A stretch of 52,593 nucleotides of DNA, from contig JANQBS010000263.1 in the NCBI GenBank assembly GCA_033085395.1, positions 1 through 52,593 on the forward strand, written 5' to 3'. Below, one piece after another: positions 22,613-36,420 of this stretch. A program made the translations under genes and the position numbers. The stretch's first letter is position 1. Each line of letters opens with the position of its first letter. The notes below the pieces were generated by a model, which searched no databases, was not told the DNA's origin, and saw nothing but the letters and a program-made list of their open reading frames with translations. Origin of the DNA: Xanthoparmelia taractica. Its lineage: Eukaryota; Ascomycota; Lecanoromycetes; Lecanorales; Parmeliaceae.

Positions 22613-24688
22613 TCACCGAAATAGAAGAAAAAGCGAGCGACCTCGCTTATCTCGCTTGCTATTATATATATATTAAAGTATATAAAAAAATCTTATAGTG
22701 ATAATATACTAAAATTGACGGGAAGTTAGTAATAGTGAGATCTTCTCGATAGTAATAGTGAGGTCTTTTCGACGATTAAATTATATAGTTAGAATATTAA
22801 TTAGAATACTCGTAGTAAAACAATAACAGTTATAATATAATTAATTCGTTGTATCACAAAATAACGACCCTGGATTATTATCTCTCTAAATCACATAAAC
22901 GTTATCGAATAGAGAAAAAATATTTCTTAATCGATAATACTCATTGAACGCTTAAATGTAAGATAAGTAGATATGATGTGAGTGTTATTTAGATATAGTA
23001 TTGCCAAGTAGCGATATTATGCTTTCTAAGACGACCTCTTCCTTTTGTTAACTAAAAAGACGAAGATAAGATTTTAAAAGTAAGTGTAACAGCTTAAATT
23101 CTAGCTGCTTTCTTCTTATATTCCTTCACTAACTTAAAAGCATTATTAAGATTCTTAATATTATATTACTGATTATATTTAGAATTATATTTCTTTTATC
23201 TTACTAGATATTTTATAATTAAATTATATTCTTTCTTAATAATTTGTTTATTAAGAAGTTATTTAATTACTAAATTAATAGTATTATTATTATTAATAGA
23301 AATAGGCGAGATATGTTAAGGTCGAGGGCGTTGAAAAGAATTATTCTATAGCATAGGATAAGGCTTTAATTATACTATTGTAAAGATAAGATAAACTCTT
23401 TATTCTATAGAAATAGCAAGTTTATAAGCGAGTCTATCTATTTTATTTATTATCTAAAAAGAATCGGTATATTATTATAATAATTTATTAATAATGTTAA
23501 GAGTAGAGAGAATCTTATAGTCTTTGTGTAGTCGAAGAAGTATCTATTCTCTCACTCTAAGAAATATTAATTAATACTTTCTATCGTAATAGAATTTATT
23601 AAATATTTAAATAAAATTAATAGTATCTTTAGCTATAATTTGAATAAAGACGTAATCGATTTTGATTAGCAAACGAAGTAAATTTAAAGATCTATTTAGA
23701 GTAAAATTATAGATTACTTCGCTCGATATAATTTTAATCTTAGAAGAGACGGAGTTATTTAAAAAGATCTATATTCGTAATAAAACTTTCGATCATAAAG
23801 AAGATCTGTTAAGAATATATACGAAGTATCTCAAAGCTATCTTAGTAGTCTAATTAATACGTTCGCTCGCATTATTAGTCTATAAATAATAGACTATTAA
23901 ATAAAGTAGAGAAATCTTTAATAGTTTGAAAAGCGATTCTTAGAGCTTCGAAAGAAATTTTCTATCTCGATCGCTAATAATAGCTTTTGAGATTTCTTAA
24001 TTAATAATATTAAGTCGATTTAAAAGTGCTTTTGCTTAATTAGATACTTTTTAAATTAACTTATTAGAGATTAATTATATAATTTTTATAAACTTTCAAA
24101 TAATAGATATAATTTAATTTAATTTATAATTTAATAGAGATAATATTAAAATAAAATTAATAATTAAGATATAAAAAGACACGAGCGAAGATAAGATTAA
24201 TTGTAAGCTATCGTAAAGTGCGTATCTTCTTATCTATAGAATTAAACACTTTAAGTAATATTAAATAAAGTCTCGTAAGTACTTTATAATTTCATAAATA
24301 TATTAGAATAAGATAATAATTTCGTAGCATCTCTAAAAGCCAGAATACCCTTTTTTATATATCAAAGTTAAAATATCTTTTATTAGCAAAGAGAAAATAC
24401 AAAGTCGTTATTAATTAGTAGTTCTATTAATATAAAAGATAAAATCTCGCTAAAGATTTTATTGCTCTTATTATTAACTCTCTTTCGAATCTCGCTAAAG
24501 ACTTTATTAGTCTTATTATTAACTTTGCTATTCTTATTATTAATTCTCTTTCGATCGAGGCGAAAAATAAGAATTAGTATTTATAGCAAAGAGATACTTT
24601 CCTCGCACGAAAGATAAAGAAGCTATATTCTCGCTAATTAGACTATTATTAATATCGAGCTATAAAGAAAATTTTTTCTAACAATTAT
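22613..24688 (-). pseudogene. G3 pol remnant, 3' piece: integrase and chromodomain
   Basis: The minus strand reads ISDRDRKFLSKL-stop-ESLF and NNASERIN-stop-T at about 24020-23840. These are the integrase core motifs SDRDRKF and (TDG)xSERTNQ, and the catalytic Asp and Glu are visibly kept here. At 23240-23095 it reads KYLVR-stop-KKYNSKYNQ then NNAFKLVKEY, a chromodomain. Both are typical of the 3' end of a chromovirus pol. The piece is bounded by G2 on one side and C4 on the other, and it continues at 31256. Confidence 0.85.
24443..24532 (-). repeat. 45-bp tandem repeat in the G3 integrase region, two copies
   Basis: Units start at 24443 and 24488, both with AATCTCGCTAAAGA, then TTTATT and TCTTATTATTAACT. 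The 45-bp period equals 15 codons. A shorter related unit (TATTCTTATTATTAATTCTC) follows at 24528. Confidence 0.75.
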
Positions 24689-24799
24689 TATTAAAAGTTA
24701 AGTCGCGTGCTTACGTGATATGCCAAGGCTTGGCAAACGTCAAGTCACGTGACATCACTTAGATAGATCGTATTTATCTTCATAGCACACTTAGAGTAA
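24689..24799 (+). repeat. C4 5' LTR
   Basis: This 111-bp copy begins TATTAAAAG (TG changed to TA by RIP) and ends at GAGTAA, the last base shared with the right copy. It keeps far more CpA and TpG than the internal region. The end may extend a few bases. Confidence 0.75.
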
Positions 24800-27750
24800 G
24801 TATTCTATCTCATATTTTGATAGATTATAAGACTCTATTCGACTAACTATTGCAGTATAATATAATCTTTCTTTTTATCGAGCCTTAGTTATAGCTATCT
24901 TTAGAAGCTCTATCGAGTATCGATATCTCATCGCAATAAAGATATAGATTATAGAAGACACTGCGATGTATCTTAAAGCATTACTTATATTACTTTCGAA
25001 TCCTTTAAGCGTTATTAGGCGCTATTACGTATTCTTCTACGCGTTAATCTTCTTATTATAAGCAATTTCTATCTCTAAGATAATTAATTTAAATCGAAAT
25101 AACTGCGATTCGCTCGCAAGAACAATACGAATACTAAATATTATGTCACGCTATCGATTTAATTTTATATTATTAATTCATCGCATTAGCATTAATAGTA
25201 TTCGATCATATTTAAGATAATGAAAAGCGTATCGTCGCGAATTGTCGCAAATCGCTATTAAGCGTAAAATATTATAATTATCGTACGCTCGCTATCACGT
25301 GATCGCTAAGATTTTTAAAATATTATTAGTTTTTTTACGTAGAACACGCTAAAAGCGAGAGATAATATATTGTTATTATTTATCTTATAATATCAAAATC
25401 TAATAATAAGTAATTAATTTTTAATATTTTAAATATAAAATATTTATAATAAAAATTAAAAATAAGTTAAAGATAAATTTAATTATTAATTAAAAGAGAA
25501 ATTAATCTTTATCTTATATATCTTAAATATTAATACGCGAAAGAAGAAAGTTTTTTATAATAATAAAAAGAGAATAAATTATAAGAAAGCGATTTTATAA
25601 GAAGATTAATAATATAATTAGAATTTATAAGCCTATAAGATAAGATCTTTAATTAAGAGAATTAATTAATTATAAACATAACTCGAAAAGCGAAGTATAT
25701 TTAAACTTAGATTTATCTATAAAGATAGATATCTTCTCGTAAAAATATCGTTTATATATTAATTATTTTTCTTTTTTCTCTAAATTCTCGAAGAAAAACT
25801 TTATTTAAATATATTTCTTAGATTATTATATAAACGAACTTTATTAATAATAATTTAAATTATATTAAGTTAATCTTAAAGCTTAATAAGACTTCTCGTA
25901 TACGCTATAAATTCTTATAATTATCTTAAATCTCTTCGATAGCGATAACGATTATTTCTTAATTATACGCGCTAATTCGATCTTTATCTTTAAATTATTA
26001 TTAAAGCCTATCTCTAAGAGAAAAGAGCTTTTTAATTTTTTATCACGCTCTATATTATTAGCGTTATTTATTTTATTTACTTCTTTATTAAGCTCTAAAG
26101 TCTAAATATTATAATTAAAGAAATTAAATTCTCGATTAATGTAAATATATTCGATAAGATCGAGATATTTAAAAATACTTTTAATTATTAAAGATAAAAA
26201 TAATAAATATAAGACTTTTTAAAAATTTTAGATCTTTAATATTATATCGAAGATAGATTTAATTAATTAATTATTATTTTTAATAAAGCGTCTATTATAA
26301 TCTAGAATAAAACGTATTAAAAAATTTATATTATAATAAGAACTCGCTCTAAAGATAATTCTTATAATAAAATCGAGAGCTTTTTTAATATTATTTTCGT
26401 CTAAAAAGAGATAAAAGAATATAAATCTTATAACTTCGATATTCTTCATTTTATAATTTAAAAACTAAAAGCTCTTACTCTATTAGTCTACGAAAATAAT
26501 TCTTAAGCGTATATCGATTAATTTATTAATATTTTACGACAATTTAGAAATTAATTCGATAAAAATTTCTTTATTATAGATAAGAATTAATAAATATATT
26601 ATTTTTATAAAGAATTAGGCTTTTAATATAACTTATATTATAAATATTTTAATTAAAATTATAACGTCTATAATAAAAAGAATAAGATTAAGTACTTATT
26701 AAACTACGTAATTACTCGCTTTCTTAATATAGTAATTAATCTTATAAATTTCATCTTAAATTTATAGATATATACGCTATCGTTTATTATTATTAACGCT
26801 CTCGATTATATAAATTAGAGTGTTATCGCACTCGTCTCTCTTAAAGCTAATAATATAAAGTATATAATTCAAAGTAATGTTATCTTAAGTAACTCTTATA
26901 TATTTATTTATATCGTTAAATATTATATTATCTATAAAAAGAGTTTTTACTCTAACGCTAAGTATAATTATAAGCGCTTACGCGAAGATTTAAGACGAAA
27001 GAGATAATTGTAATAATCGTGATAATCGCGACGATCGCGATAATTATAATAATTATAGCGATTAAGAAGATAATAATAATAAGTATAAAGAGAATAAAGA
27101 TAAGAATAAGAATAAGAATAAGAATTAATTTTTTAGCGCTGAAATCGCTATAGCGATCACTTAATTAAAGATCGCTCGCTATTTCGTCACATATATCTTA
27201 AGCGCTTATAATCTTATCGCCGACTCTAAAGCTCTATTTAATAGATATTATAAATCTACGATATCTATGTTTTTTAATAAAATATAATTATTATTCTTTT
27301 TACGATAGCGGCTATATCTTTATTCTAAATTTATAATTACGTTTATACTTAATATTTAATTTACGATTTCTTAATATTTATTACTTTTAAGTTCTTTAAA
27401 TCGTCTCGCTTAATATATAAACTCGTTAATAATCTAATAATTATTAACTTTAATAATATTAATCTAAATTATAAGATTAATAACGTTAAATATATATAGA
27501 TTCTTTAAGATATATTATTAACATTAGACGATAATTATAATCTTATTTTTAAGAGATAATTAAAAGACTAAAATTATTTTCTCTTATTCGTTTCGGGCGA
27601 TCTCTCTATTAATAGCGAATAAATCTTTTCTAAACGTATAAAAAATCGTCTCTATACTTTAAATATTTAGAGAAAAACGGCTTTAGTATTAATAGTTATT
27701 AATAAAAATATTTCTATTTATAATAAGCTCTCAACTAAATCTAAATTTAA
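24800..27750 (+). pseudogene. C4 gag-side remnant
   Basis: This is a RIP-degraded region between the 5' LTR and the integrase block. A low-complexity stretch at about 27000-27130 encodes alternating Asn, Asp and Arg, then Lys/Asn repeats (CGTGATAATCGCGACGATCG-type DNA). That is the kind of basic nucleocapsid segment expected at the end of gag. No zinc knuckle could be read with confidence. Confidence 0.5.
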
Positions 27751-30680
27751 TTTAACGTCTTCGAAAATACTATTCGAAGCGAATATTAATCTCGAAGCGT
27801 TACGAATATAATACTTACGTCACGATTATTTGAATATTTAAACCCTTAAGAAACTCGCTAAAATATATATTAAAATAAACTTTTCGATATCTTATCGAGC
27901 GATATCTATAAGTTATATTCGATAGTTAATATAATATAAATATTATATAAATGATATATTAAGTCTAATAAGCACGAAAACGACTTAATTTATAATAATC
28001 TTTAAAGTTTCTTCGAGCTTTTATATAACGATTATTAATTCATAATAATCTTTTTTTACGATAAAACTTTACGCTCTATTATTTATCTCTTATTAAATAA
28101 ATTTAATAAAATAATTCTTATAATCTTTAAGATATTTCTTAATAATATAAAATATGATAATTATTACTATATACGTTTACGATTAGATTATAAGATAAAA
28201 TTCGATAACTATAAGATAAAAGTTTTTCGTATATCTAAAGATATTATTTAAGAGAAAATTATTCTCGATAATTTTTAAATAAATAATAAATTTAAGCGTC
28301 TCGATATTATTATTTAATATAAGATTAGCGCGATACTTAAAGAGAGCGATCTTTTATAGAAGTATTAATCGAAATTTGTTCGAGCTATTAATATTCTACG
28401 AAATATTTAATCGATTATAAAACGCGATATTATCTCTCACGAGATATATATCGGGATTTTACTCGATATATTATATCTTCGTATTATTAAATAGATTAAA
28501 TATTATTAAGTTGTTCTTCGAAGTTATATTTAAAAGAAATATTAGAATCGCGTTATTAAAAATTAGCTATTAGACTATAAAGATAAATGCTATTATATAC
28601 TTATATTTAATAATAAGATTAAGATTATTATAAATATTAAATAAATTAATAACGTTTCTCTTAAACTCACCTTCTTTTAACTTAATAACGAAATCGTTAT
28701 TAACGTTAAGATTATTGATTATCGCTATAAGCGAAGAATAATAAGGAATTAAAAATAATTTTTATTCTTTATCGTAATTTTAAAGAAAAAGCGTTAAAAA
28801 TAAAAACTTATAATTATCGTTAAAGAAGAAATTCTTAATTTTTAAGCATTATTAAGATTAAATTAATAAAGATAATCTTATTAATTATTATATAAGCGAT
28901 CGACTTAAAATTAATAAAAGAATTATTTAAGATAATTAGCGATAATACTTCTTTTACGATTTTTACGCCTCTATCTTCGACGTAATAAGCGTTAATCTTT
29001 TAATTAATAACTCGCTTAATAAATAAAATAAATTCGATAATAATTATTAAATCGTTTAATATTTAGAGAGCGTATAAGAATATCTTATTAGATTCTCTCG
29101 CGTTACTAATTGAAGTTAATTTCTTAAAATCCTATAAATCTTATATATATAAGAAGATAATTTTAAACTCGTATATAGAGATATATTAAAAGCTTATTAT
29201 AGGCGATAAAGTTAAATCTTATTAAGTTAATAAGATCTAAATCTTAATAAATGTTCTCGTTAATATTTATATTTTAGGCGATCGCTAAATATATAAACTT
29301 AAGCGTAAATCTATCGAGAAGATTATTCGATATAAAATATACTAAGTTATTCGAGATTTCGAATAATAAGAAAAAATCGATTTTAATAAAATCTTTATCT
29401 TAATAATTAAATCTATAAGCTATAAAGTTATCTTCGTATTAATTATTGTCTTAAATTAAGAACTTAAGTAAATAAACGTAAAGATCGTATTCTTATATAA
29501 TAAAATTTAAGAGATTATTTATATATTTTAACTTATCGAATTTATAATTAAAGATTAAGAATATAAAATATATAAGCTTATTAAAATATTTTATAATTTA
29601 AAGTAATCGTCTAAAGTTTAATATAACACTCTAATTATCTATTTAAAGAAATTAAATTTCGAGTTTACCGCTATTAATCTTTCGATATTTATTAATAATA
29701 ATAATAATATTATTATTTATATAAATAATATTCTTCTCGCTAATTTTAATAAAAAGAATATTTAGATTATTAAGAATAAGCTTAATAAGAAGTTTAAGAT
29801 AATTAATTTAGATTCGTATATTATCTCGATATATTAATTATTAAAAATCGCGTTAATTATATTCTTTATCTTAAATAAAAGAATTATATTAAGAAGTTTC
29901 TAGAAAAGTATAATATATTAAGTCTAGCGCTAATTCCTACGTTTATAATTAGCGATAAATTCTATATCGCTAATAATAACTTCGTATTTATTAAAAAGAA
30001 TCGACTTATTTATTAATTCGCTATTGAATCTCTTATATAGGCTATATTAAACACTTAACTCGATATTATATATATTATTTTAATAATTTCTCGATATAAT
30101 TTAAATTCTAATAAATCTTATTAAAGAACTATTAAATGAATCTTTAGATATCTTAATAATATTAAGAATTAATAGCTTATATTTAAAGAAGATCTAAAGT
30201 CGCTTATTAATTATATGAAGGCGAATTAAGCGAGATTAAAATATTCGACGTTTTACTTCGAGATATATCTTTAATATAAATAATATAATTATTAATTAAT
30301 CTTTAAAGCGTTAATTTATAATCGCTCTTTCGACTTATGAAGTCGAATATATTAATTAAATTTAAATTATATAAAAAATAATCTAGCTACGAGAACTTTT
30401 AACTTAATTTAATATTAGTACTAAATATATTTAAGCGATTATTATCTATTATAATTATTAAGATACTATAGCGCTAACTAAGAATTCTCAATTTTATGCT
30501 CGTATTAAATATATTAATATTTAATATTATTACGTGCGAGAATAAGTTATCGCCGATATTATTACTCTCGAATATATATTAATTAATAAATAGATAGCTA
30601 ATAAACTTACCAAGAATCTTTATAAGAATAAATTCGAGTTATTTCGATCTCTAATCGAGCTAAAACGTCGGCCGTAATCC
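27751..30680 (+). pseudogene. C4 pol remnant: integrase region, RT, RNase H
   Basis: Reverse transcriptase is clear at about 29290-29800: IRYKIYYVIRDFEQ (family FKARLVxRGFxQ), IKSISYKVIFVL, YKLIKIFYNLK-stop-SSKV-stop-YNTL (family CKLxKALYGLKQSPRxWYxTL), LNFEFTAIN, then the catalytic box at 29718-29729, now YINN in place of YVDD. RNase H is at about 30016-30360: AIESLIQAILNT-type (family SAIGSLMYAMLGTRPDI), then RTIK-stop-IFRYLNNIKN (family RAVKRILRYLKGT). The region 27751-28700 is in integrase position but shows only fragments. All frames carry RIP stops. Confidence 0.88.
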
Positions 30681-30840
30681 CATCTAAGAGAGCTTCTGTC
30701 AGGGAAGCTTCTATCAAGGGAGCTTCTGCCAGGAAAACGATACCTCGCCCTAACATATATCACAATTAGTCACTGCTGCTAAATATTAGTATTCTAAACG
30801 ATCCCCACGGGGCCTTATAGTCGATTATAAGAATACCGAA
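30660..30840 (+). other. Unmutated 3' segment of C4 with 16-bp repeats
   Basis: This is a short island of near-normal composition between the RNase H remnant and the 3' LTR. GCTTCTGTCAGGGAA, GCTTCTATCAAGGGA and GCTTCTGCCAGGAAA are three tandem versions of a 16-bp unit at about 30690-30736. GATCCCCACGGGGCC near 30810 is palindromic. CpA and TpG are kept. No gene was seen. Confidence 0.7.
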
Positions 30841-31144
30841 GACTTATATTTTAATTAGATCACTTAATATTCTTATATATATTCTTCGATCTTAATTCGA
30901 TCTTAATTCGATATATATCTATTAAACGAGAAATTCTTATTTTTAAGAATCGTTATTTAATAAAAAGTGAAAAATTTTATATAAAAAAATAAAACGAATA
31001 TAAGTATGTATTCTTTTCACTATTACTACCCTACGTTTACTTCTTATAATAAGTATATTAGCTTTACGATAGCTACTCGGCGTTTAAGTCGTAATCTTCA
31101 AATCTTATATTTTAAGTAGAGAGTCGATAGCGTGCGAAGAAAAG
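30841..31144 (+). other. C4 3' untranslated region and polypurine tract
   Basis: This is AT-rich sequence with repeated TTCGATCTTAATTCGAT-type motifs at 30885-30915. It ends in the purine run GCGAAGAAAAG just before the 3' LTR. No coding signal. Confidence 0.55.
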
Positions 31145-31255
31145 TGTTAAAAGTTGAGTCGCGTGCTTACGTGATATGTCAAGGCTTGGCAAACGCCAAG
31201 TTACGTAATCTCACTTAGATAGATCGCACTTACCTTCATAGCACACTTAGAGTAA
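31145..31255 (+). repeat. C4 3' LTR
   Basis: This 111-bp partner of 24689-24799 starts TGTTAAAAGTTGAG, unmutated at its first bases, which fixes the start. It is followed directly by G3 DNA. Confidence 0.78.
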
Positions 31256-33700
31256 TACAACTAATTGTTCTACCTTTATTTTGACAATTATCTTGTTGAT
31301 AGTCTTAAATGCACTTCTTATAAAATATAGTACTTATTTCTATTAAACTTGCCGTGAAAATATTAATGTAGAGAGTATTTAACTTCGAATAATAATAAGA
31401 TAGCGAATTATCTTTATTTAGACTTATAAGCCTTAATAGAGTATTAGATATAATATATACTTTATTAGATTTATAAGAAATAATTAGATTAAACTATCTT
31501 AAAAATTGAGTAGTTCGAATTAAACGAATATTTATTCGCATTATTAATATAATTGAAATAATCGAATTTTACCTTATAATATTAATGATAATATAGTAAT
31601 CGATCTATATTCTCATAGAATACTTTAAAGATTTAATTATATATCTTATTTTCTTTAGACATTAAATAAGGTTAATAATTTTTAATTTCGTAGATTAGTA
31701 ATTCTTTTTTATTATAATTAGAAGCCTTAATAGAAAAAGAATATACTTCGTTTCTACACGAGAGAGTTATTTATTTTTGCTTTTATATATAATCGATTTA
31801 ACATTAAAGACTATCGTCTTAAAATTAAACTTCTTTAAAGTATTTAAGTTAACTTATAAAGTTCGAGTATTATTAAAATATATTAGAATCGTTAATTAAG
31901 ATAATGTTTCTTAAAAAAGCTAAAAAGAAGTTAATTGCTTCTTTAACGCTATAGATAGTTTTATTCTAAAAGAGTATTATTTTCGCTAACGTCTAGAGTT
32001 CGATATTTTCTTAAAAAGTAATATTTTAAGATTCTATAAGAGCTATATTAATTATATATAGAAATAAACGTACTAACGCAAATAATTAATTAATCTTAAG
32101 TAGTATTCGAGTTTCCTAAAAGTATTAAAATACTATAAGTTCGAAATAGCTTTAAGCTTATCTTTTAATAAAATTAAGTCAAAAGAACTAACTTTTTTAT
32201 TTAATAAATTAACGTTTAATATCTTAAAAAGACTTTTATTAAAGAAATAGTAATATTAAATCTTACGAAAAGCTTAAATAACTAACGAAGATCTTATAAG
32301 TGCTATTGAAATATTCTAATATTCGTAATTATATTATTAACGTAAGCTTTTACGTTGAAAATATATCGCAAATTCTTATTAATTTAACGTTAAATATAAG
32401 TAATCGAATTTATATAATCTATAATTAAAACATTAAAAGTTTCTTAATTCTATGACTTATAATAGTCTATATATAGCGATAATTTAAATATACTCGCAAT
32501 TAATAAAAAAACGACGTAGTATCGATTACTAGAATAAAACCACAATTAATTAATATCTTAATTATATTCTATTGAAGAGACACTAAATATATATCTCGAA
32601 GTAATAAGTTATTTAAACCTCGAATATTAATTATTAATCTTCTCTTAATAATCTTATTATATAGTATTTTCTATATAACGAATATTGGATAAAAGAAGAG
32701 TGTAGAATCTTTAATTTATTTAAGTCTTTTCTATTTGTGTAGCTTATTAAAGACTTTATCGATTATCTCTCAGTCTCGTACGCTCAAGAAATAGATTTTA
32801 ACTTTTCTACTAATCTTAATTTATTAATTATTCTTTAATAAAAGCTTTATTTATTTCTCTTTTAACACTTTAATAAAGCTAATATCTTATTAGATTTATA
32901 AGAATTCGTTAACTAGATCGGCCAGTGCGATCCTAATCTATATATTCCCGAAAACCATAACTATATTTAATAGCTTAGTTTCTTTAACTAGCAAAAGAGT
33001 TAATTAATTTAAGCTCAAGTTTATTAAATTTATACCTATTTTTATTAAGGCGAATTCAGATTCGATATTAATTTAAAAGTAGTTTTCGTAATTTATTTCG
33101 AGAATATTTCCAAGTCTCAATTTCTTCGAAATTTGAATAGATATATTAGACTTATTTGGAACCAGAATTTTAGTTAGTATATAATTAAATTAAATAAGCG
33201 AATATTATTAAATTCGTCTATACTGCTAACTCAAATAAGAAATTACGATCATTAAATAAATTACTTAATTAATAGAATTATCTCGCTATGCGAAGACATA
33301 AAAATAGATAATTTAATATAAATCTTTCTTCGAATAAACTCGCCTCGAGATCGAATAATAATATTAACCGTAGTGCTATAGCTATTAATTCTTGCTTTCT
33401 TATTAACTATATTAATAATAATTTCTTCGAGCTTAATAATATTATTTTTAATAAGCATTTTAACACGCAAATTATTAATAATATGTAATTTCCTGCGTAG
33501 ATATATAAGCACTTTTTGATCTTAATTATTAATTTTATAAAGATAAATATCTTACGTAATATACTTCGAAGTCTCGTACTTAAAAGCATTAATCTCACGT
33601 ATTCGCAAAGATATTGCTATTTTAAAGATAGCTATATTCTGATATTGCTAAGAATACTATAATCTATCTATTAAACTTATATTATATTCGATATTAGTAT
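31256..33700 (-). pseudogene. G3 pol remnant, 5' piece: protease, RT, RNase H
   Basis: On the minus strand, the protease-region peptide KLHIINNLRVKMLIKNNIIKL is at about 33490-33420 and is followed by INIVNKKARINSYSTT, homologous to 14140-14290 of G2. The RT catalytic box lies at 32344-32333 and reads YVNN (family YVDD), preceded by VKA. The pre-RNase H block reads FRKLEYYLRLINYLR at about 32120-32060, followed by KKQLTSFQLF-type residues near 31935. Order and similarity to G2 show a Gypsy pol read right to left. It is interrupted by C4 at 31255 and inactivated by RIP. Confidence 0.86.
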
Positions 33701-36300
33701 AAACTTTATTCTCTTAGTTAATAGAATTAAGTTTAACTTTAATTATAGTGTAAGTTTAATTTCGAAAAGTAAAATTATTTCTCAAATTCTAATTAGAAAT
33801 AATGAACTTAATAATTCTTAATTGTTTATTAACGAAGTAAGAAGACTTTACAAGTTACTTATTAGAGTTAAAAGACTTTATAAATTACTTATTAAAGTTA
33901 GAAGACTTTATAAGAATTACTTCGTTGATATAAACGTGCTTCCCAGAATAGTTAATACGCAAATACTTATACAATTTGATTTTGGATGAGAAGAATTCTT
34001 AATAGTTTCGATAGTAGATTTCGATCCTTATAAAGTCGATAAATTAATTATTATTTGGCGATGTAGAAAGCTTAGAATTATACTTAGAAGTAGTATAATA
34101 TATTTTATTCTTATACTGGTCTTCGCTTATAAAGTAAGAATATTCGATATTAGTATTTTCTTTCTAATAGTTCAGACTTTAAGCTTATTCGTTATATTTA
34201 GTATTTTCGTTAAAAGTAGAGACTTAATAAGTAGCTACTTTTAAACGATTTATAGCATTAAATTAAGATCTCTAATTACTTTAATTTTATTAAATATCTT
34301 AAGTTAATTTTAGAGGAAACTACTATTATTAATTATCAAATAAAGGTCGATTCGAGATCGAATTTAATACGTTTAAAGCGGCGATTTATAGGAGTTAGCG
34401 AGGCTAAGCGTTTTATTAATAAGCGTTTTGCTATGGATTTTAATAAGCATTTTAATTATTAAATTAACGAGAAATTAACTAAGTTAATTAAGCGTTTTAA
34501 TTAATTTAACGAAAAGACTACTAAAAGTAAGGTCGCTAATATTAATTATTAGGATCTACACTTTGCTGAGATCGAAATTAAAATTATTAAGAAAATTGCT
34601 ATTATGTACGAGATTAATATTGACTAGAAATACTTCTATTACTATTACTTTAATTTTGGGAAGAACGATTCTAAAAAGACCCCGTAGAAAATCTATATAT
34701 TTTCGAATCATATCTACTTATATAGATTTATTAATTATACTTAAGATTATTTATTTTCTTAAGAAAATTATATAAGATAACTCGATTCTTTAATCTTTTT
34801 AAGTCACGTCTTAGCTTAATATTTAAGTCGTTATAAATTACATTAAGCTAATTTTTAATACTAATTAAATCGATATTATTCGAAGCACATAAGATCTTTT
34901 ATACGTACTCTCAAGACTTTCTTTTATTAATAATATCTCTTAAGATATATCTTTTCTTTAATAACGAATTAATCGCTATATTAATAGATATCTTAAATCG
35001 TTTAACTAGTATTCTCTCTCACTTATTTAATTTATTTTCGAGCTTTATAAGACGCTTATTATTATTAAAAAGCTTATTTAATTATCACTTTAAAATAGAT
35101 CTTTTAAAACAAGTTTAGAGATTCGTACGAACGAGCTTATTATCTTTAATGCTAGCTACGTCACGAGTATACTTCAAAAATAAATATATATTTCAAAAGT
35201 AAGTCTCTTTTGATGTATGCTTTATTGAAGAAGTATCGGAAGTCATCGACTTATTCTTATATATCGAGTTGAAAAATCTCACATTATTAGCATTTCATCT
35301 ACTAACTAATGTAGTTTCTACTATAGCATTAATGCTATTCTATTCTAACGGTTCTAATACGCTACGTAGAAGGCCTTATAGAGTAGTTTATTATTATTAT
35401 GAAAAGCCAGTATTCTATTAATTGACATCGTTATTTTTAGTTATATTAAAGTTATTTGAAGTATCTCTAGAAGTAGAATTTATGCTTAAATTTAAAGTCG
35501 AATTTATTATAGAATTCGAATTAGAATTAGAGTTAATGACGAGAGAATTTTTAATAGAAGAATTTTTAACAGGACTTTTTAAAGATGAAGAACGAGATAT
35601 ATCGCCAGTAGAAGAAGATTTTCTTAGTCTTCTTAATTATTAAATATTAGTCTTAAATCTAGCTAGAGTAACCTTAAAAATTAATCGATTAAGTGCGTAG
35701 CTAATAGATTAATTTAATAAAGTCTTAATAGATATAGAACGAGCTCTTATACGTGCGTCACGAGCTAATAAAGTTACTTCTTTTGTAATCTCTAAAGGCC
35801 TAAAATTAACCCTAACGATATCGGCAATAAATTATTTAATATTATCGATAACGAGACTTATAAAAGCGTGCTCGAAGTATAGAAATTCGTCTATTTAAAA
35901 AGTTAAAATAATAATATTTCGAGAGATAAGATTTAGAGCTAACGGAGCTAGAATAATAGCAGTCTTCTTGATAACGAAGAGATAGTATTATATTAATAGG
36001 AAAGATTTTTCATTAATATAAATATGTGTATTATAAGAATTGAAGTCTTCTCTTATTATATAATTAATAGTGTAGTATTTCCCTTCTTTCTTTTCTTAAT
36101 TGCAGCAAAGATAATAAGATAAGTAGCTTAAAAGGGGCGGTAATGTGCTTAAAACAATAGTGATATTATTTATAATAGTAGCAATATCGTAATGTAGTAA
36201 TAATAAGTGAGCTATAGCGATAATAGTGATGATAGTAAGTGTGAGGGAGATTTAGTGAGATTCCGATCGTTCGAATAAGAATTCCAATAATTTTGTATAC
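33701..36300 (-). pseudogene. G3 gag remnant
   Basis: This lies between the protease block and the primer site, read on the minus strand. The N-terminal part (35640-35420) encodes a Ser/Asn-rich stretch (SSSTGDISRSSSLK, then NSNSNSNS), like the Asn/Ser-rich start of G2 gag. The rest is strongly degraded, and I did not find a clear capsid motif. Frames on the opposite strand (for example 35422-35643) are mirror images of this low-complexity segment. Confidence 0.6.
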
Positions 36301-36420
36301 GAATCTCACTAGATAGAATATGATTCTTCGCGGAGAAGAAAAGAGTTATTTCAACGAATATAATAAGTACTAATTAAATAATGATGGAGGATCTCCTGAA
36401 ATAGCTAATAATAGCTATTT

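Larger units (their letters stand above)
24689..31255 (+). mobile_element. C4: Copia LTR retrotransposon, plus strand, inserted in G3 pol
   Basis: Two 111-bp direct repeats (24689-24799 and 31145-31255) share TCGCGTGCTTACGTGATATG and CATAGCACACTTAGAGTAA. A purine run, GCGAAGAAAAG, lies just before the right copy. In order, a gag-like Asn/Arg-rich region, an integrase-position block, a Copia RT and a Copia RNase H follow. That order (integrase before RT) defines Copia. The outer end of each LTR is not clear, and I find no clean target duplication. The body is heavily RIP-mutated. Confidence 0.9.

Noticed and set aside
33261..33598. Two overlapping minus-strand frames as separate small genes
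   Set aside because: The first is simply the surviving protease-to-RT piece of G3 pol. The second is the same DNA in a shifted frame.
35422..35643. Plus-strand open frame of 73 codons, Glu/Phe/Leu-rich
   Set aside because: It is the mirror of a Ser/Asn-rich segment of G3 gag on the minus strand.
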